Source: Hemibagrus wyckioides (taxonomy: Eukaryota > Chordata > Actinopteri > Siluriformes > Bagridae). From it: a stretch of 64,000 nt of DNA. Below are positions 24,701 to 37,402 of this stretch, one piece after another; positions within the stretch are counted from its first letter, which is position 1; each line of letters begins with the position of its first letter. Location: NCBI RefSeq assembly GCF_019097595.1, contig NC_080731.1, forward strand, positions 17,261,071 through 17,325,070, read 5' to 3'. A program made the translations under genes and the position numbers. Below the pieces are notes generated by a model. It was not told the origin of the DNA and made no database searches. It saw nothing but the letters and a program-made list of their open reading frames with translations.

Positions 24701-27700
24701 CCTGTTCATTATTCAGCCAATCTGGAGCAGACTCTATTAGCTCAGCACACAGCTGCTGGTCACTCTAAGCTAGCACTAATGCGCCAATGGGTTCCTTGCC
24801 AGCTTCTATAAATGTCCCTTAGAAAAAAAAAAGAAAAGAGAGGAATGTAAAAAAAATATAAATAAAACTCTCAACACTGTAGTGTCTAATAAAAAAAGGG
24901 CTGTAAGTTATTTTAGATCTGAAATCAGTATCTGTTGCATTGCTGGCATTGTCATGTGACCTATGATGTCATAATCTCCTAGCCTCACCAGTATTATGGA
25001 ATAACGAAGTAAATTAGCCACTTTGTAAGCAAAGAATCGTATGAAATTAGACCTTTTTCCATTAATAGTAATCTTTCAGACCACAAGAAAAATGCAATAT
25101 GGTGTCCCACAGGGTTCAGTATGAGGGCCGCTACAATTCTTCCTTTACAGGGAAATGGAATTTCAACACACAAAAGTTCAACACACATAGTGCTGGGTTT
25201 CAGTTCTGCAATGAAGATACAAACTTCTACCTAATTATCGGGTCATTATGCAAATTTTTTAACTTTTTTTTTTTTTTTTTTACTTTTAGCTTAACGTTTT
25301 ATTGTCCCATTTGGAGGCAGTTGGGAATTAACCACATACAAAGACAACCAAATAGAAATTCTTTCCTGTAATATTTATTACCAAATCAGAAACCTTATGA
25401 GTGCATTCAAAAATGTGTGTATCATTGAGATACATGCCTAAAAAACAGGCTTATACTCCAACATGGTGCTGAGAGGAGGAAATCATGGCCGTCAATCACA
25501 GCAGTCTTCTTCACACTTTGCGCTGTTTATTAAGTTCTACAGTGAATCCAGAGCAGATTACTCTGTAATGTTCTTACATTCTCTTTAAATGTCTAAAGAG
25601 TCATGTGTAATAGCTCAGCAGCCATTTAGGTCTTTTTAATAATGCATTATTAATTATTATTAGATGTGTAGCACACTACTAAGCAATTGAAGCAACAGTT
25701 AGAACTGCATACAAGGTCAGATTAGCTTCATCATGTCATTTATCATGAGGTTTTCTCTCCTTTAAAGCCTCGTTCTCTGTTACAATAAAATTTCACTATG
25801 AGGCGTTGACGTGACTTTATGCTCTACATGCACCTCATCAGTATCCTTCCCCCACATTGAGGGCAACACGCACCTGACTCAGAACGTCAGTGTTTTGTGC
25901 GCCTTCGCACCCACGGCTTTATCGTATTGATTTAATGATTGATACACCAGTGAGGAAAAAGGGACGGCGTGACTGACGGCACGGGGACGAGCGAAGGTCT
26001 ACGGTTTCTCTAGATAGCCTTGTCCTTTATTTAGACGAATTAATATCTGGAGGGCGATAACTCTCAGCCCGGCCTCACTGACCCTGAGGCTCCACGCTGG
26101 ATTGAGAGGTGGAACACCCGGCTTATATCTTAACAGTGATTGATTGGTCGTTCAAAACTAATCTGAGACGATAGTAACTAGGGCTTCTGGCACCGCTGTC
26201 TGGACCTGAAGCTCGATGTATGATGTTTTATTTCTTAAAGGAACATGACAGGTGCTCATGTCATCAAATAAGCTGTCATGTGAAATATGGAGATTTCGGA
26301 AAAATGCAGGATGAAAAATAATGCTGGGGAAAGAGTAGCTTGTTGATGTGAGGTAAATGTCCCTTATTCTCAGAATAGCACTCAGTAAATTATCAAAGGT
26401 ACAGTAATACACAGGTAATTTATTGTAGAATCTATAGAAATTCTTCACACAAGTGTTTTATCATAAGTCTTCATCATCAGCTGTTTGCGGAGCATGATAC
26501 AAAATGCACACAGGGAAGTAGAAAAGCCAGGATGAACTGTACTGTTGAGGAAAGCGTCAGAAAAGACTTATGACTCCTAATAAACTTGCGGTCACCATAT
26601 TGTATATGTTACAGAATTAATTTTGAAGCTGTCCAGTTTTAGACAATACAGTAGATTTGTAATTTATTGGACTTTTAAGAACTTTTAAATTCCAAAAAAG
26701 CCTGTGAGGAACCCATTTTTGCCTTTCTTTGTCTGCCTCATTGAGGTGTTCTTAAATGCTGACTGAGTAAAATGACATATAAAAAAGTACTTGATATTTA
26801 TCCCTAATGATATCAGAGATCCTCTGTACAGTACATTCACCTCTGGAAATAAAAAAACAAACAAAAAAAAACAACAAAAAACAATGACCTTGCTTCAATT
26901 TGTCTCCCTCCCTGGTTGCCTCCACCACAATATCACACTTATTAAAGAAAAAAAAAATCTTTGAACTGTGTCGCAGCTTTCGCAGTATCTCTGACTTGTG
27001 GTTTTGTGGCAAGTTTCATTTCTTCTTTGCGCTTTGATGAGTCTCCCTCGGTGAGGAAGCGTTTTTAGGCTCGGTGCTGAACTCTTTGTGAACGTGCTGT
27101 GTGGTGAATAATTGACTGGAGGCCGGATGGAGTCCCCATGGCAGCTGGTCCACCAGACGATGCTCCGCAATCCCGGCACATCGCTCCACGTCATGCTAGC
27201 AATACTCACAAGCTGTCAATAAGCATGTTTTATGATTGACAGGAACTGATTACAAGAGAAGCTGCTTTTTGATGCACTGGAGTTTGATTGTGTTTTTTTG
27301 TCCAGAGTGAACAAATCCTGTACCAAAAGAACAACATGCAACATGATTTCGCTTCCCTTCTGCTCTGAAGCTCACAGTCTGTGGTCTGGTTGTTCGCTAC
27401 AAGGCTGTGTTTTTGAACAAAAATGATTTTTTTTCTGAATGCTGTACAGATTTTCTCTGGGGCTGCTTAGTATTATTCTTTGTAATATGTCCTTGGGGTT
27501 TGGAAGGCCCCATAAATATAAATGTATTATTAGAAGTATTATTTCATGGATTGTAGCCTCAAGGAACTTCACGCACAACAAACGAATCCTTAATGTCTGA
27601 ACATGTTCTATTGAATTTTTCAAATTATTTCAAACCAGTTGTAAACGCACATGCTCTCCATGTCATATGACTACCTGTATACGTGTGTTTCAAGAAAGGT

Positions 27701-28200
27701 TATTTTCAAAGATAGTAAGAAAATCAATCAACAAAAACCGTTCCCTTTCAGTGAATTGGCTTTTCTGTCAGGTGAATTTTATACACATTTTAGCTCTGCC
27801 TCATTTGAATGGAAAAAAAAAAAACAGGAATGCATGAACAGAAATTTTCAGGTGCTGTAGCAAAAGATCTATGAGCTTTATGGTTACTGTAACTGCAAAT
27901 CTTAGCATCTCTGTTAATGAGATTTGTTGTGTATTACGTTTGTTTGGCATTAAATATGCCAAACAAACGTACTCCAAAAGTCACACATTTGCGCCCACCA
28001 GCTACCTACTGAGGAGGGTGGAGATAAGGTCTTTGTCTGCATCTTTCCAAACCGCCGCACCACACAACATCTTGAAGCCTGGCCATGGATGGCTGTGGGA
28101 TTAATAATCTCCTTTTTTTACAAATACTACTGATCAATTATTACAAATATTTCATAAGATGTATAATATTTCATGGCAGTATACATTTGCGCAAAGTGGC
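21782..28200. other. Gene-free stretch with microsatellites
   Basis: No coding exon recognised on either strand. A (CT)n run lies at 23069-23093 and a TA run at 23356-23371. Poly-T at 25261-25282. 25850-26110 and 27040-27200 are less AT-rich. A 15-bp perfect hairpin is at 27936-27970. Long mixed-base sections could include conserved non-coding DNA but I cannot show that. Confidence 0.35.
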
Positions 28201-28219
28201 TTGTACGGGTTTTTTTTTA

Positions 28220-28507
<288 letters not shown>

Positions 28508-30130
28508 AAGGCAACTTTTCAAAATAGCAACTCCTCTCTACTTTGGAGTATTTCAGCATGCTTTTATTGCCTGGCTCGCTGTTCTGCTCCAGAGAGAATC
28601 TCAGCCATATTTCATTCCCAATTAGACCTCGCACCATTAAGTTCTCACGGACACTACTTGGCACCACAGATTGTTTCAAGAGTCCCTTCACTAGGAGCTA
28701 TGTTAAGCGGCTGAGTGTTTTATGAGGCTACACCAGCTCAAGACTTGACTAACCTCCAAGATTGGAGTGTCCTCTTTGACACCAGTTGTGATTTGACCCT
28801 CTGAATGTGGAACGTATGCTTCCATTATGGTTTTGTGCCAGATATGTGAAGGAAGGGGCCTGTCTTGTATCAAGTGACCTTTTTAGCGAAGTGCAAAGTT
28901 ATTATGTCATTGGAGTTTGAGAAAAGAGGGAACTCTCGGTCCAGACGCTATGAATAAAATTATACTTTTCCGTGGTGAAAATTGCACGTCCTCCTTGACA
29001 GGCTCATTGTAATTTGTTCATTGAAGTCTTAAATGCGTGAGATTTCTTTGGAGACCTTTCACATGCAAATTTAAATTGCAGATGAAACATTTGGAAGTGA
29101 TTTTCGATTATGAAGACTCTCATATTCCTGGAGAAGCTCACTTTTAATCAGCCGATTATCCGAGCCGGGTCTCGGGTAACGTGAAACGAGATGCGACTGG
29201 CGAGTCTTGATGGGGGGATTGAGGGGGGAATTGTCTACCCAGACAAAGTGGCTGTGGTTTTGTGGCCTGTCCAAGTTAGCAAAGTGATTAATCTATTGGC
29301 ATGGACTGGTGATTTGAGAGAGGGGGTAGAGGTCTTTGTGTGCTCAGATCCGCATCTTCTCGTAATTCAGTGACATTAAATCAGGCGGTTCGTACTGTAC
29401 TGCTAATAACAAATGACAATCATTTGAAGTTTTCAGACTTAAAACCCTCACACACCTTCACCAGTAATTTTTGCACCTTGTAGCCTTCAAATGGTATTTC
29501 ATCAGGCTGTACTGACATTTGCAACGGAATGTGAAAGGAAGTGAGTGGACTTGGTGGAATTTACCTTTCAAACACTTGACCTTGGGTGGATTACCTGCTT
29601 TTTTGCTGGACTATATTCTCTGCCAATCTTCTGGTTCCCAAATCCCCAACCCTTTTGGGCTCATTTCATTCTTGATTAACTTTAAAATCCACTGTTGCTT
29701 CATCGTGCTAATGTTTTAAATCAGGTGCATCGTAAAGCATCAGTGTGTTGCAGGAAAATAATTACCCTTGCCTCATCCTAGTAATGGATCAAATTCTATT
29801 TACACACAATGCAACAATTGGAGATTTTACTACTGCCCTTTAGTGCCAAAACTCATTTCCTGGGAATGCGATTTCCTGGTAATCATTCTAAGCCATGTCC
29901 TTGTCTGCTTTTTCCCACTAATGTATCAGCTTCCATTCAGCCACAAGTCCTTGCAATTGTAGTGGTACATGTATGTGGGTGTGTTTGTTTATTTATTTTT
30001 TGTTATTATTATTAATGTATCTATCTTTTGTGAAGTACACTGATGCACAGGTCAACATCACTTTAACCTGTAATACCGGCGGGTGGTGCTGGGGGGGGGG
30101 GTGATAGTGAGCAGCAGGAGAGCCTCACCT
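28508..30130. other. Gene-free stretch
   Basis: No gene or known repeat. 29090-29360 is less AT-rich with short open frames on both strands that have no recognisable content. A run of ten or eleven Gs is at about 30091-30101. Confidence 0.4.
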
Positions 30131-30215
30131 GTAGATGAAGAAGTCTCACCCTGCCAAGTCATTACAACACACGGCGAAACTCATTTGTTTCTTGTGTGTT
30201 TTATTGTTGTTTCAG
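30131..30215 (+). repeat. 85-bp direct repeat, copy 1
   Basis: Starts gtagatgaagaagtc and ends attgttgtttcag. Matches 30749-30833 at 81 of 85 positions. Confidence 0.9.
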
Positions 30216-30748
30216 GTGAGCAAGTGATGTCATCGCACCTTATGTTTACAGAATGATTATTGAATGTTTATTTAATAATTCTCTGTGTTAGTTTTAATGC
30301 ACTTTTGGTATTAAACCGTTAATAGAAGTGAATACATCGGCGCACATGTGGTGGGAATGTAGCCGAATTGGCTAGGCTAGCGGAAACCACGCGGGTTGCG
30401 GCGACATAACAGAATAATTGTAGCAAATGAAAATGGGTTCGAGATACTTTATTAAGATAGCGCAATGATAGTTTATTAAGACGTTTGTATTTTGTTACGT
30501 TGTTTATCAGTATTATGTTGATAAGATACCAGTATTATGTTTATATGAGGAAGTTATATGTAGTTAGATGCTTATACGTTTGTATAACTGCACATTTATA
30601 CATGCCTAAGTTTATTGAGAATTATTGTATAACCTGGTACACTTGATGCATGTTTGTTTAAGGATTATTGTTTAAGTATTATAATATTATTGTAAAGAAG
30701 TTATAGTGTTTTTGTTACAAGTAAAAGCTATTTTTCCTTGTGTATCGT
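30216..30748. other. 533-bp segment between two 85-bp direct repeats
   Basis: AT-rich, no coding content. It ends 'aagtaaaagctatttttcct'. The arrangement could be an LTR-like or pseudo-LTR remnant, or one and a fraction units of a tandem duplication. I see no primer-binding site, polypurine tract or TG...CA termini. Confidence 0.35.
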
Positions 30749-30833
30749 GTAGATGAAGAAGTCACACCCTGCCCAGTCATTACAACACACGGCAAAACTC
30801 GTTTGTTTCTTGTGTGTTTTATTGTTGTTTCAG
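30749..30833 (+). repeat. 85-bp direct repeat, copy 2
   Basis: Four substitutions from copy 1 and no indels. The 3' end (tttattgttgtttcag) looks like a splice acceptor, followed by an open frame to 30977 with no recognised domain. Confidence 0.9.
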
Positions 30834-32102
30834 AGTGTGACCACAATCAACATAACCAATGTGCCACCGGAAAAGTCTGTTAATTCTGTGTGTGCAACAC
30901 AATCATTTCTAGTGAATAGCACAAGGCATCACCTCGGTTTGATGATGAAGTTGTCTGCTTTACCGCCAGTGTTTTAGCTTCCGTTCACACAGGATTCCAG
31001 GGAAGTGTACTAAGCCATTTGAGTCTACCTGGGAGTTTGTATATGTAAAGCTAATTTAAAAAAAAAAAAAATCTTGTGAACACTAAAGAGTATCTCGTAG
31101 AAAATTAGCATTATTTGTGAATTATTTGTAAAAAATTGGTCTACATTTACTAATCTCTAGCTACATTAGCATTCTTTACCCATACAAGAACAATTGTGTC
31201 GGCTAGATACAATTGTTTAATTATTAAAATAATGTTTTTATTCAGTAGCAGCTACTTTTTGCTGAACTGTTGCTGAAAAAAAAAAAAAAAAAAAAAACTG
31301 GTCCGAGGCAGGAGAAGGCTAGCCAGAGACTTTTGGTAATCTTCTCTAAATGATGAGCTTTTCAGTGACTAACAATTTATTCATCACTAGTCACTATTGA
31401 GTTGTGTTGATGCTGGAGTAGGTTCAAATCTTGGATAATGGGCAGCGAGGAAAAGAACAGCGAGAGAAGAGAGAGATCATTAATCCGACCTATGGACCTG
31501 GCACATCATCATAAGGGCTAATTCTGTTAGATCCTGCCTCGAAGCGGGACTCTCCAAGCGCCGTGTCTTTATCCATGCAGTATCATTCGCAGTCATGTTC
31601 CTCACACACTGTAGACTCTCAATTAACTCGTCCCCAGACTGCCTTCTTGTGTGCATTAGAGGACTCCCGAGCGTGATGGGTCAGGAAAGATTAGCTGTGA
31701 TTTATTCCCCCTTTCCCACATCGCCCTGCTCTTATGATTTTTTTTAACACACAGGCCAGTCACAATCGCTTCTCCATTTGTATTCACTTTAGCATTTTTC
31801 CTCTGATGCCGAGGATGGCGTGAAAAATGAAATTGAGAAGCTTAAGAGACCGGGATCAATAATAATTGGGCTGTGTTTCTAAAACAGTGGAGATGGAGTG
31901 TCTCTTCTGCTCCCACCCGCTGTGTCCCATTTATAACCCACCTAGTTGGGAAGATTCTTAAGGAGTTGTTTTAGAGGTGTGTGTGAGCAGTGATCTATTA
32001 TCACACACACTCTTTTTGTAGGATGTAAACCAATGTGCTTTAGTAAGCAATAAACCCCGGTTTTGATATAGTTACAGTGGATATAATATATCTCTCTCTC
32101 AC
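30834..32102. other. Gene-free stretch
   Basis: Poly-A tracts at 31057-31069 and 31277-31299. 31440-31900 is less AT-rich. No gene recognised. Confidence 0.4.
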
Positions 32103-32775
32103 TTGTACATACATACACACACACACACACACCTTTTTACAGATCCAAATTTTAATATCCCTTTACACATGAACACACACACACACACACTTACTTTTTA
32201 TAGAACTACATTTGAATATACCTTCACACACTTTTTTACAGAACTAAATTTGAATATCCCTTTACACACTAACACACACACACCTTTTTACAGGTCCAAA
32301 TTTGAATATCCCTTTATATGCACATACACACACACACTTTTTATTGAACTACGTTTGAAAATCCATTTACACACACACCTTTGTACAGAACTAAATCTGA
32401 ATATCCTTTTACACACACACACACACACACACACTTTTTTACGGAACTGAATTTGAATATCCCTTTATACACACACACACTTTTTACATACATTATTTTA
32501 CAGATCTAAATTTGAATATCCCTTTACACACAGACACACACTCACTGAAATTTTAATATTCTTCTGAAAAACTGCATTTTAATATACTTTAACATATACT
32601 ACACACACAAACACTTTTGTAAATTTTATTATCCCTTTACGTAACCTACACACACGTGCATGCACACTTTTCTTTTAAACAGAACTGAATTTTAATATCT
32701 CATTACATATGCTACACACATTTTTCTTTTTCAACAGATTTGAATTTTAATATACTCTACACGTATCCTACACAC
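32103..32775. repeat. Degenerate minisatellite, unit about 50-65 bp
   Basis: About ten units of the form CA-run, then cttttttacagaactaaatt, then tgaatatccctttacacac. Examples start near 32133, 32196, 32230, 32280, 32335, 32375, 32432, 32490. Units decay toward the 3' end, where the CA run shortens. The 115-codon frame over the first part is a product of the repeat. Confidence 0.85.
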
Positions 32776-33303
32776 GCCCTCTGAGCATGGATTAAACATA
32801 TTGATCTATTATTTCCCGAAGATACAAATCAGACAACGCAGAATCTAAAGAGCACAAATAATATTAAAGCAGAGAAAATGAAAAGGTCAACACAGAACAA
32901 GGCCCAAGGCAAAGACGATTTTTTATTTATTTATTTTTTAATCATTTTCTGCTTGTGTAACTTTCCGAATGAAATATGAATACAGCTCTTGTAAAAATGC
33001 TGGTTTGGAAATGTATTGCTTCCTCAGAGAATCTGTGCTTCTTTGTTGGGTAACCAGTGGAAAACTTATTGGAGGTGTTCACCATAGTGCATTTCTCAAC
33101 ATGATCTTGAACCACCCACATATAGTGTTGAGGAGAGAACATATGCATAGAACATCGGAACTTTAGCTTCAATTGAACGTTTGCTTGGCTACAAACCAAG
33201 GATGATTCTTCTAGAAGGTCACGCCCTTTAATGTTTTTTTTCTTTTGCATTATATTATACAAGATACTCTTCCATACAAAAGATCATAAAAATGATGTTT
33301 GTC
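32776..33303. other. Gene-free stretch
   Basis: No gene or repeat recognised. Short frames on both strands at 32942-33262 have no recognisable content. Confidence 0.4.
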
Positions 33304-33370
<67 letters not shown>

Positions 33371-33378
33371 GAGAGAGA
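33304..33378. repeat. (GATA)n microsatellite
   Basis: About 16 GATA units, ending in GA repeats. Confidence 0.98.
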
Positions 33379-33597
33379 TTGAAAAAAGTTCCTGTGCTCG
33401 GCATTTCTTCTAACATGTTCACCTGTTTCGTGTTAAAACTTCATCTTAATTTGTCTCTATATCATCTGCTCTTCGTACTCCTTCGCTGATCGATTTGTTT
33501 TCTCTTGGTTTTTTTAACCTCACCTCTTCTTCCCTAATTCTAAGTTCTTTGTTTTCCTTGTGTACGGTTGTCAGTCGGTGTTTCTATGCTTATGGGG

Positions 33598-33795
33598 GGT
33601 GTGGTAGCTTAGTGGTTAATGTATTGGACTACTAATCAGAAGGTTGTAAGTTCAAATCCCAGGTTAACCAACCGGCCACGGCTGGACCACTGAGCCAAGG
33701 CCCTTTATCCTGAATTGTTCAGTTGTATAAAATGAGATAAATGGTAAGTTGCTCTGAATAAGTGTGCATGCTGGAAATGTAAATGTTTTGACCCC
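33598..33795 (+). repeat. tRNA-derived SINE, near full length
   Basis: The tRNA-like head has box-A-like tagcttagtggttaa and box-B-like agttcaaatccc. The body carries 'ccactgagccaaggccctt' and the tail has 'tcagttgtataaaatgagat' and 'aagttgctctgaataag'. Related copies are at 33901-34280 (interrupted) and 46567-46730. Confidence 0.8.
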
Positions 33796-33900
33796 CATCA
33801 TTGAGAAGGATGATATGATTTGCATTAATAGCAGTGAGAGTTTTACTAATAATAAGTGTGTAACACACTTATGCCTCTTTTTTTGACAGGGCCATGTAGA

Positions 33901-34280
33901 TATGTGGTAGCTTAGTGTTTTACTAAGTTTAAGTTGTCTTTATTTGTCACATACATTACTGCACAGTGAAATTCTTTCTTCACATATCCCATCCTTGGGG
34001 GTTGGGTCAGCCATGATGCAGCACCCCTGGAGCAGGTGGGGTTAAGGGCCTTGCTCAATGATCCAACGGTGGCAGCTTGAACCCCAATCGTCCAGTCAAC
34101 AACCCAGAGCCTTTACCACATGAGCTACCACTGCCACACTACTGTCGGAAGGTTGTGAATCTCAGGTCCACCAAGCTGCCACTGCTGGGCCCTTAACCCT
34201 CAATTGCTCAGTTGTATAAAATGAGATAAACTGTAAGTAGATTTGGATAAGGGCGTCTACCAAATGCCAGAAATGTGACT
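33901..34280 (+). repeat. tRNA-derived SINE interrupted by another SINE
   Basis: The head (tatgtggtagcttagtg) breaks off at about 33926. The element resumes at about 34137 with 'actactgtcggaaggttgtg', 'ccaccaagctgccactgctg', 'tcagttgtataaaatgagat' and 'ggataagggcgtctaccaaa'. Re-joined, the order equals that of the 33598 copy. Confidence 0.8.
33927..34136 (-). repeat. Antisense tRNA-derived SINE inserted into the + strand SINE
   Basis: Read on the minus strand it starts 'ggcagtggtagctcatgtgg' (box A), has 'gattggggttcaagctg' (box-B-like), 'agcaaggcccttaacccc', 'gaaagaatttcactgtgcag', and ends 'gtgacaaataaagacaactt'. It shares the tRNA-like head with the host SINE but has a different 3' tail, so it is a sister family. 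Confidence 0.75.
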
Positions 34281-36740
34281 GTAATAGGGTTCTGCATAAT
34301 GTGTTTTGGGCTCATGCCAGTGTTCTATTTTTCCTTTGCCATGTGCAATTGTTTTTGTTCTAGTCCTGTAAAGAGATATGTTGATTATCCTACTGTGTTC
34401 ACCTGTTCTGTGTTACACCCTTAGCTTGTCTAAGTCTTCCTCCTTGTTTCTATTATTTGATTGTTTCTATAAGTCCTGAGCCTGATTTTATGTTTTACTT
34501 TCTGTTTTTTGTCTCTTGTTTTCCCTGAATGTCCACATGCACTTTAATCATGAGATTTATTTGTACTAATAGCCCTGAGTCACATTTTACTGATGAACAG
34601 TTATTCTGGGTTTATTTTCTACTTCCTGTTTTTAATGAAGATGACATTAAACGAATAGCTCTGCATTGGCAGTGTGATCGTTCAATTATTTCATTATGGA
34701 AATATGATAATATTCGTACAAAATGGTAATTTCAACAAACAAATTGCACATCCAGGCTTAGGGCCAGGAATCACTGCTTACATTGCTTGCATTGCTCACG
34801 GCAAGTTTGTACCCTGAGGCCTCATAAAGCTTTATTATCTCAACTTCGCATTCTTTTAGCATATCTCTTCCAACTGTTATAAATAATTTAAAAAACAGCA
34901 TACTGTTTCCTGATGGCTTGAAGCCACAGTGCTGGTAATCCAATGACATTTTTTTATTTTAGTTTACTGTTATATGAAGCAGTATTTTGGATTTGTGTGC
35001 ATGTGTGTGTGTAATTGTGTACATGAAATCTACCACTCTGTAACTGTTATCTTTGCAAACTCACCAACTTTCAACTTGAAGATGAAGAAAAAAGAACAAA
35101 TCTAGCTATAATATTCCATCAGGAAGCACAATCTGAGTGCATCCGAGAGATGAAATCCTGACAGAGATCTCAAAAACGGAGACAGATATCGATGTGTCCT
35201 TGGGTTACCCCTAAGTGCTGACTATCGTTTTGCCACTTTGGGTCCAGGTCTCGGAGTGTTGCCAGATATTCAGGCGGATGTTTTGCTCCGGGGAAGAAAG
35301 TTGATCTGACGATTTTTTTTCCTCATCCCGACAAAGAGACATTCGAAGCTGTTAAGCTTTTAAACCTTGCTGTTCTGTTCTGTTCTGTTCTGTTCACTTA
35401 CTTAGCAATGGATAGCCCATTGACCCAGGCCTCAATTATCTCCATGATTAGTGAGTTATGCAGTACTGATGGAAAATGGAGACCCAAAAGCCCTTCTCGT
35501 TGCTTGGGGATCGTCCTTATGGCAGGAGGGAATGTTAATAAGACAGGGAGGGAATGGGGCAGCCGGAAAGGTTTTAGGGAAGAAAATATTCGCCTGCTTT
35601 GAGGCAAAATTTTTTTTCAAATAGGTCATCTTGACCCGAAGTGAACATGAGGGTTTAAAACTGCTCTTGGAGTGTGCCATATGGAGTACCTGTCCACACT
35701 CGATGTTCCCTCTGTGTCAGGAATTTAATATTAAGCTGCCCGCTGGCTGTTTACCAGATGGTGCCGCGAAACCCCGCACAACGAGCGGCTTGAGACGAAT
35801 ATTCATGATGAAGGCATGCACTCTGGCTGATGCGTCCTCCACTAAATTTTCTGACTATGAGACAAGGGGAAGTGGTTTGCTTTACCTTAGGCTATGAAAC
35901 TTGAGACTTTATTAGTTGGACCCTGTCACTTTCACCTTCCCTTATTCCTGAAGTCAATAAACATCACCTCATACACAACCTTACACACATTTTTATGATC
36001 TCTTTCCAAGTCTGTAATCAATACAGGTCCTAACAGACCCCTATTATAAATGCTGTATAAAACAAAATAGTCAGTCTTAAAGGCCCACTTTGAATGAGTT
36101 TTTAGCATTTAGTACTTTTATTCCCGGAAATTATGTTCATTACAAATTCCACCATTGACTGTCGAACCTTTTGTAAAGTTTTCTCTTTGTAAAGTTGTGT
36201 TGAAGTTGCACAGCAGAGGCAAACTGGGGCTGTCAAACTGGGAGAAACTTTTCCTCCTCCAGCTACTCGTTAATTAACTTCCAGAAGAAGTCAGAAGCCG
36301 TGTTGGGAACTTCATGTGGAGTGAAAGTTTCTAATCAAGTTGATGCAGTGGAATGTATGTAATGAAAGTAATTAATTTCATTACAAAAAACGGCTGGAAA
36401 ATATCAGCTTAATAATTCACTGCAATAATCTGAGATGTTAAACGATTTTAACACATTTACACATTTAATTAATACATTTTACACATTTATTATTTTCACA
36501 TAGTTCACACAGTTTCATGTAATTATTTTTTCCACTATTTATTTATTTTCCACATTTTCCACATACTATACTTAAAAAACCCCACACAAATTACATTTTA
36601 CCATAGGGTTTTAAATTACTTTATTTATTTATTTATTTCACACAGGATGATTGTTTTTTTCACAAGTTTGAGAAAAAATTGTTGTTTTTCTCAAACTTGT
36701 TTGATTGTTTGAGTTCACCAGGTTTTCTTTTTTTCACTTG
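34281..36740. other. Gene-free stretch
   Basis: No gene recognised. 35368-35395 is a (TTCTG)n pentanucleotide run. 35400-35880 is less AT-rich with several open frames on both strands, none recognisable. 36420-36660 repeats short 'cacattt/ttcacac' words. A 16-bp perfect hairpin is at 36662-36700. Confidence 0.4.
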
Positions 36741-36747
36741 CAGAGAT

Positions 36748-36751
36748 TTGT

Positions 36752-36814
<63 letters not shown>

Positions 36815-36816
36815 TT
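36748..36816. repeat. (TTTA)n microsatellite
   Basis: About 17 uninterrupted TTTA units. A shorter tract of the same type is at 37226-37252, and (TAA)n is at 37370-37402. Confidence 0.95.
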
Positions 36817-37366
36817 AATGCCGTTAATGCATTCATTCAAGTTTTGTTTTTCAGATTTTTCACATTCACTACAAATGTGGTTTAATTTTTCCCATGATTA
36901 ATACTTTTCCACATATCCATCACATAGTAATGGAGATGTGATCATAATCTCAGTGTGATCTGTTTCTACCATAGAAACCACAGTGAATAAGAGAATCCAT
37001 GAGGCTAGAGGACGTAAACACACAGTTTTTATTTGGGTTTCAGTTCTCAGAGTCATAATCTATAAAGTAATCAAAGCAGCAACAGTGACAGTAAACTCAG
37101 GCCTGATCAATTGTCATTGACCCTCAGAGGTCTAGGCTTTCTTCTGCTCATTTTAGACACAGAGATTTAACGGGCCATAAAAATTCCCCTATTTCAAATA
37201 GATATGTGTTGTGTTATATTGTTTTTATTTATTTATTTATTTATTTATTTTTCAGGATTGATGGCACACAAACCAGTGGCTTATGACTGTAGTGACTAAA
37301 GACCAAAACATGATTCATCTTGTTTGAAAGCTGTTTATAGGATCACTAATATCTATTTTATAATTC

Positions 37367-37402
<36 letters not shown>

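Noticed and set aside
27936..27970. microRNA precursor
   Set aside because: The stem is only 15 bp and no mature microRNA sequence that I know is present.
32103..32450. 115-codon frame rich in Thr-His
   Set aside because: Made by CA repeats and the minisatellite core.
33598..33665. A functional tRNA gene
   Set aside because: The box A/B head is continuous with a SINE body and tail, and no cloverleaf with paired acceptor ends is visible.
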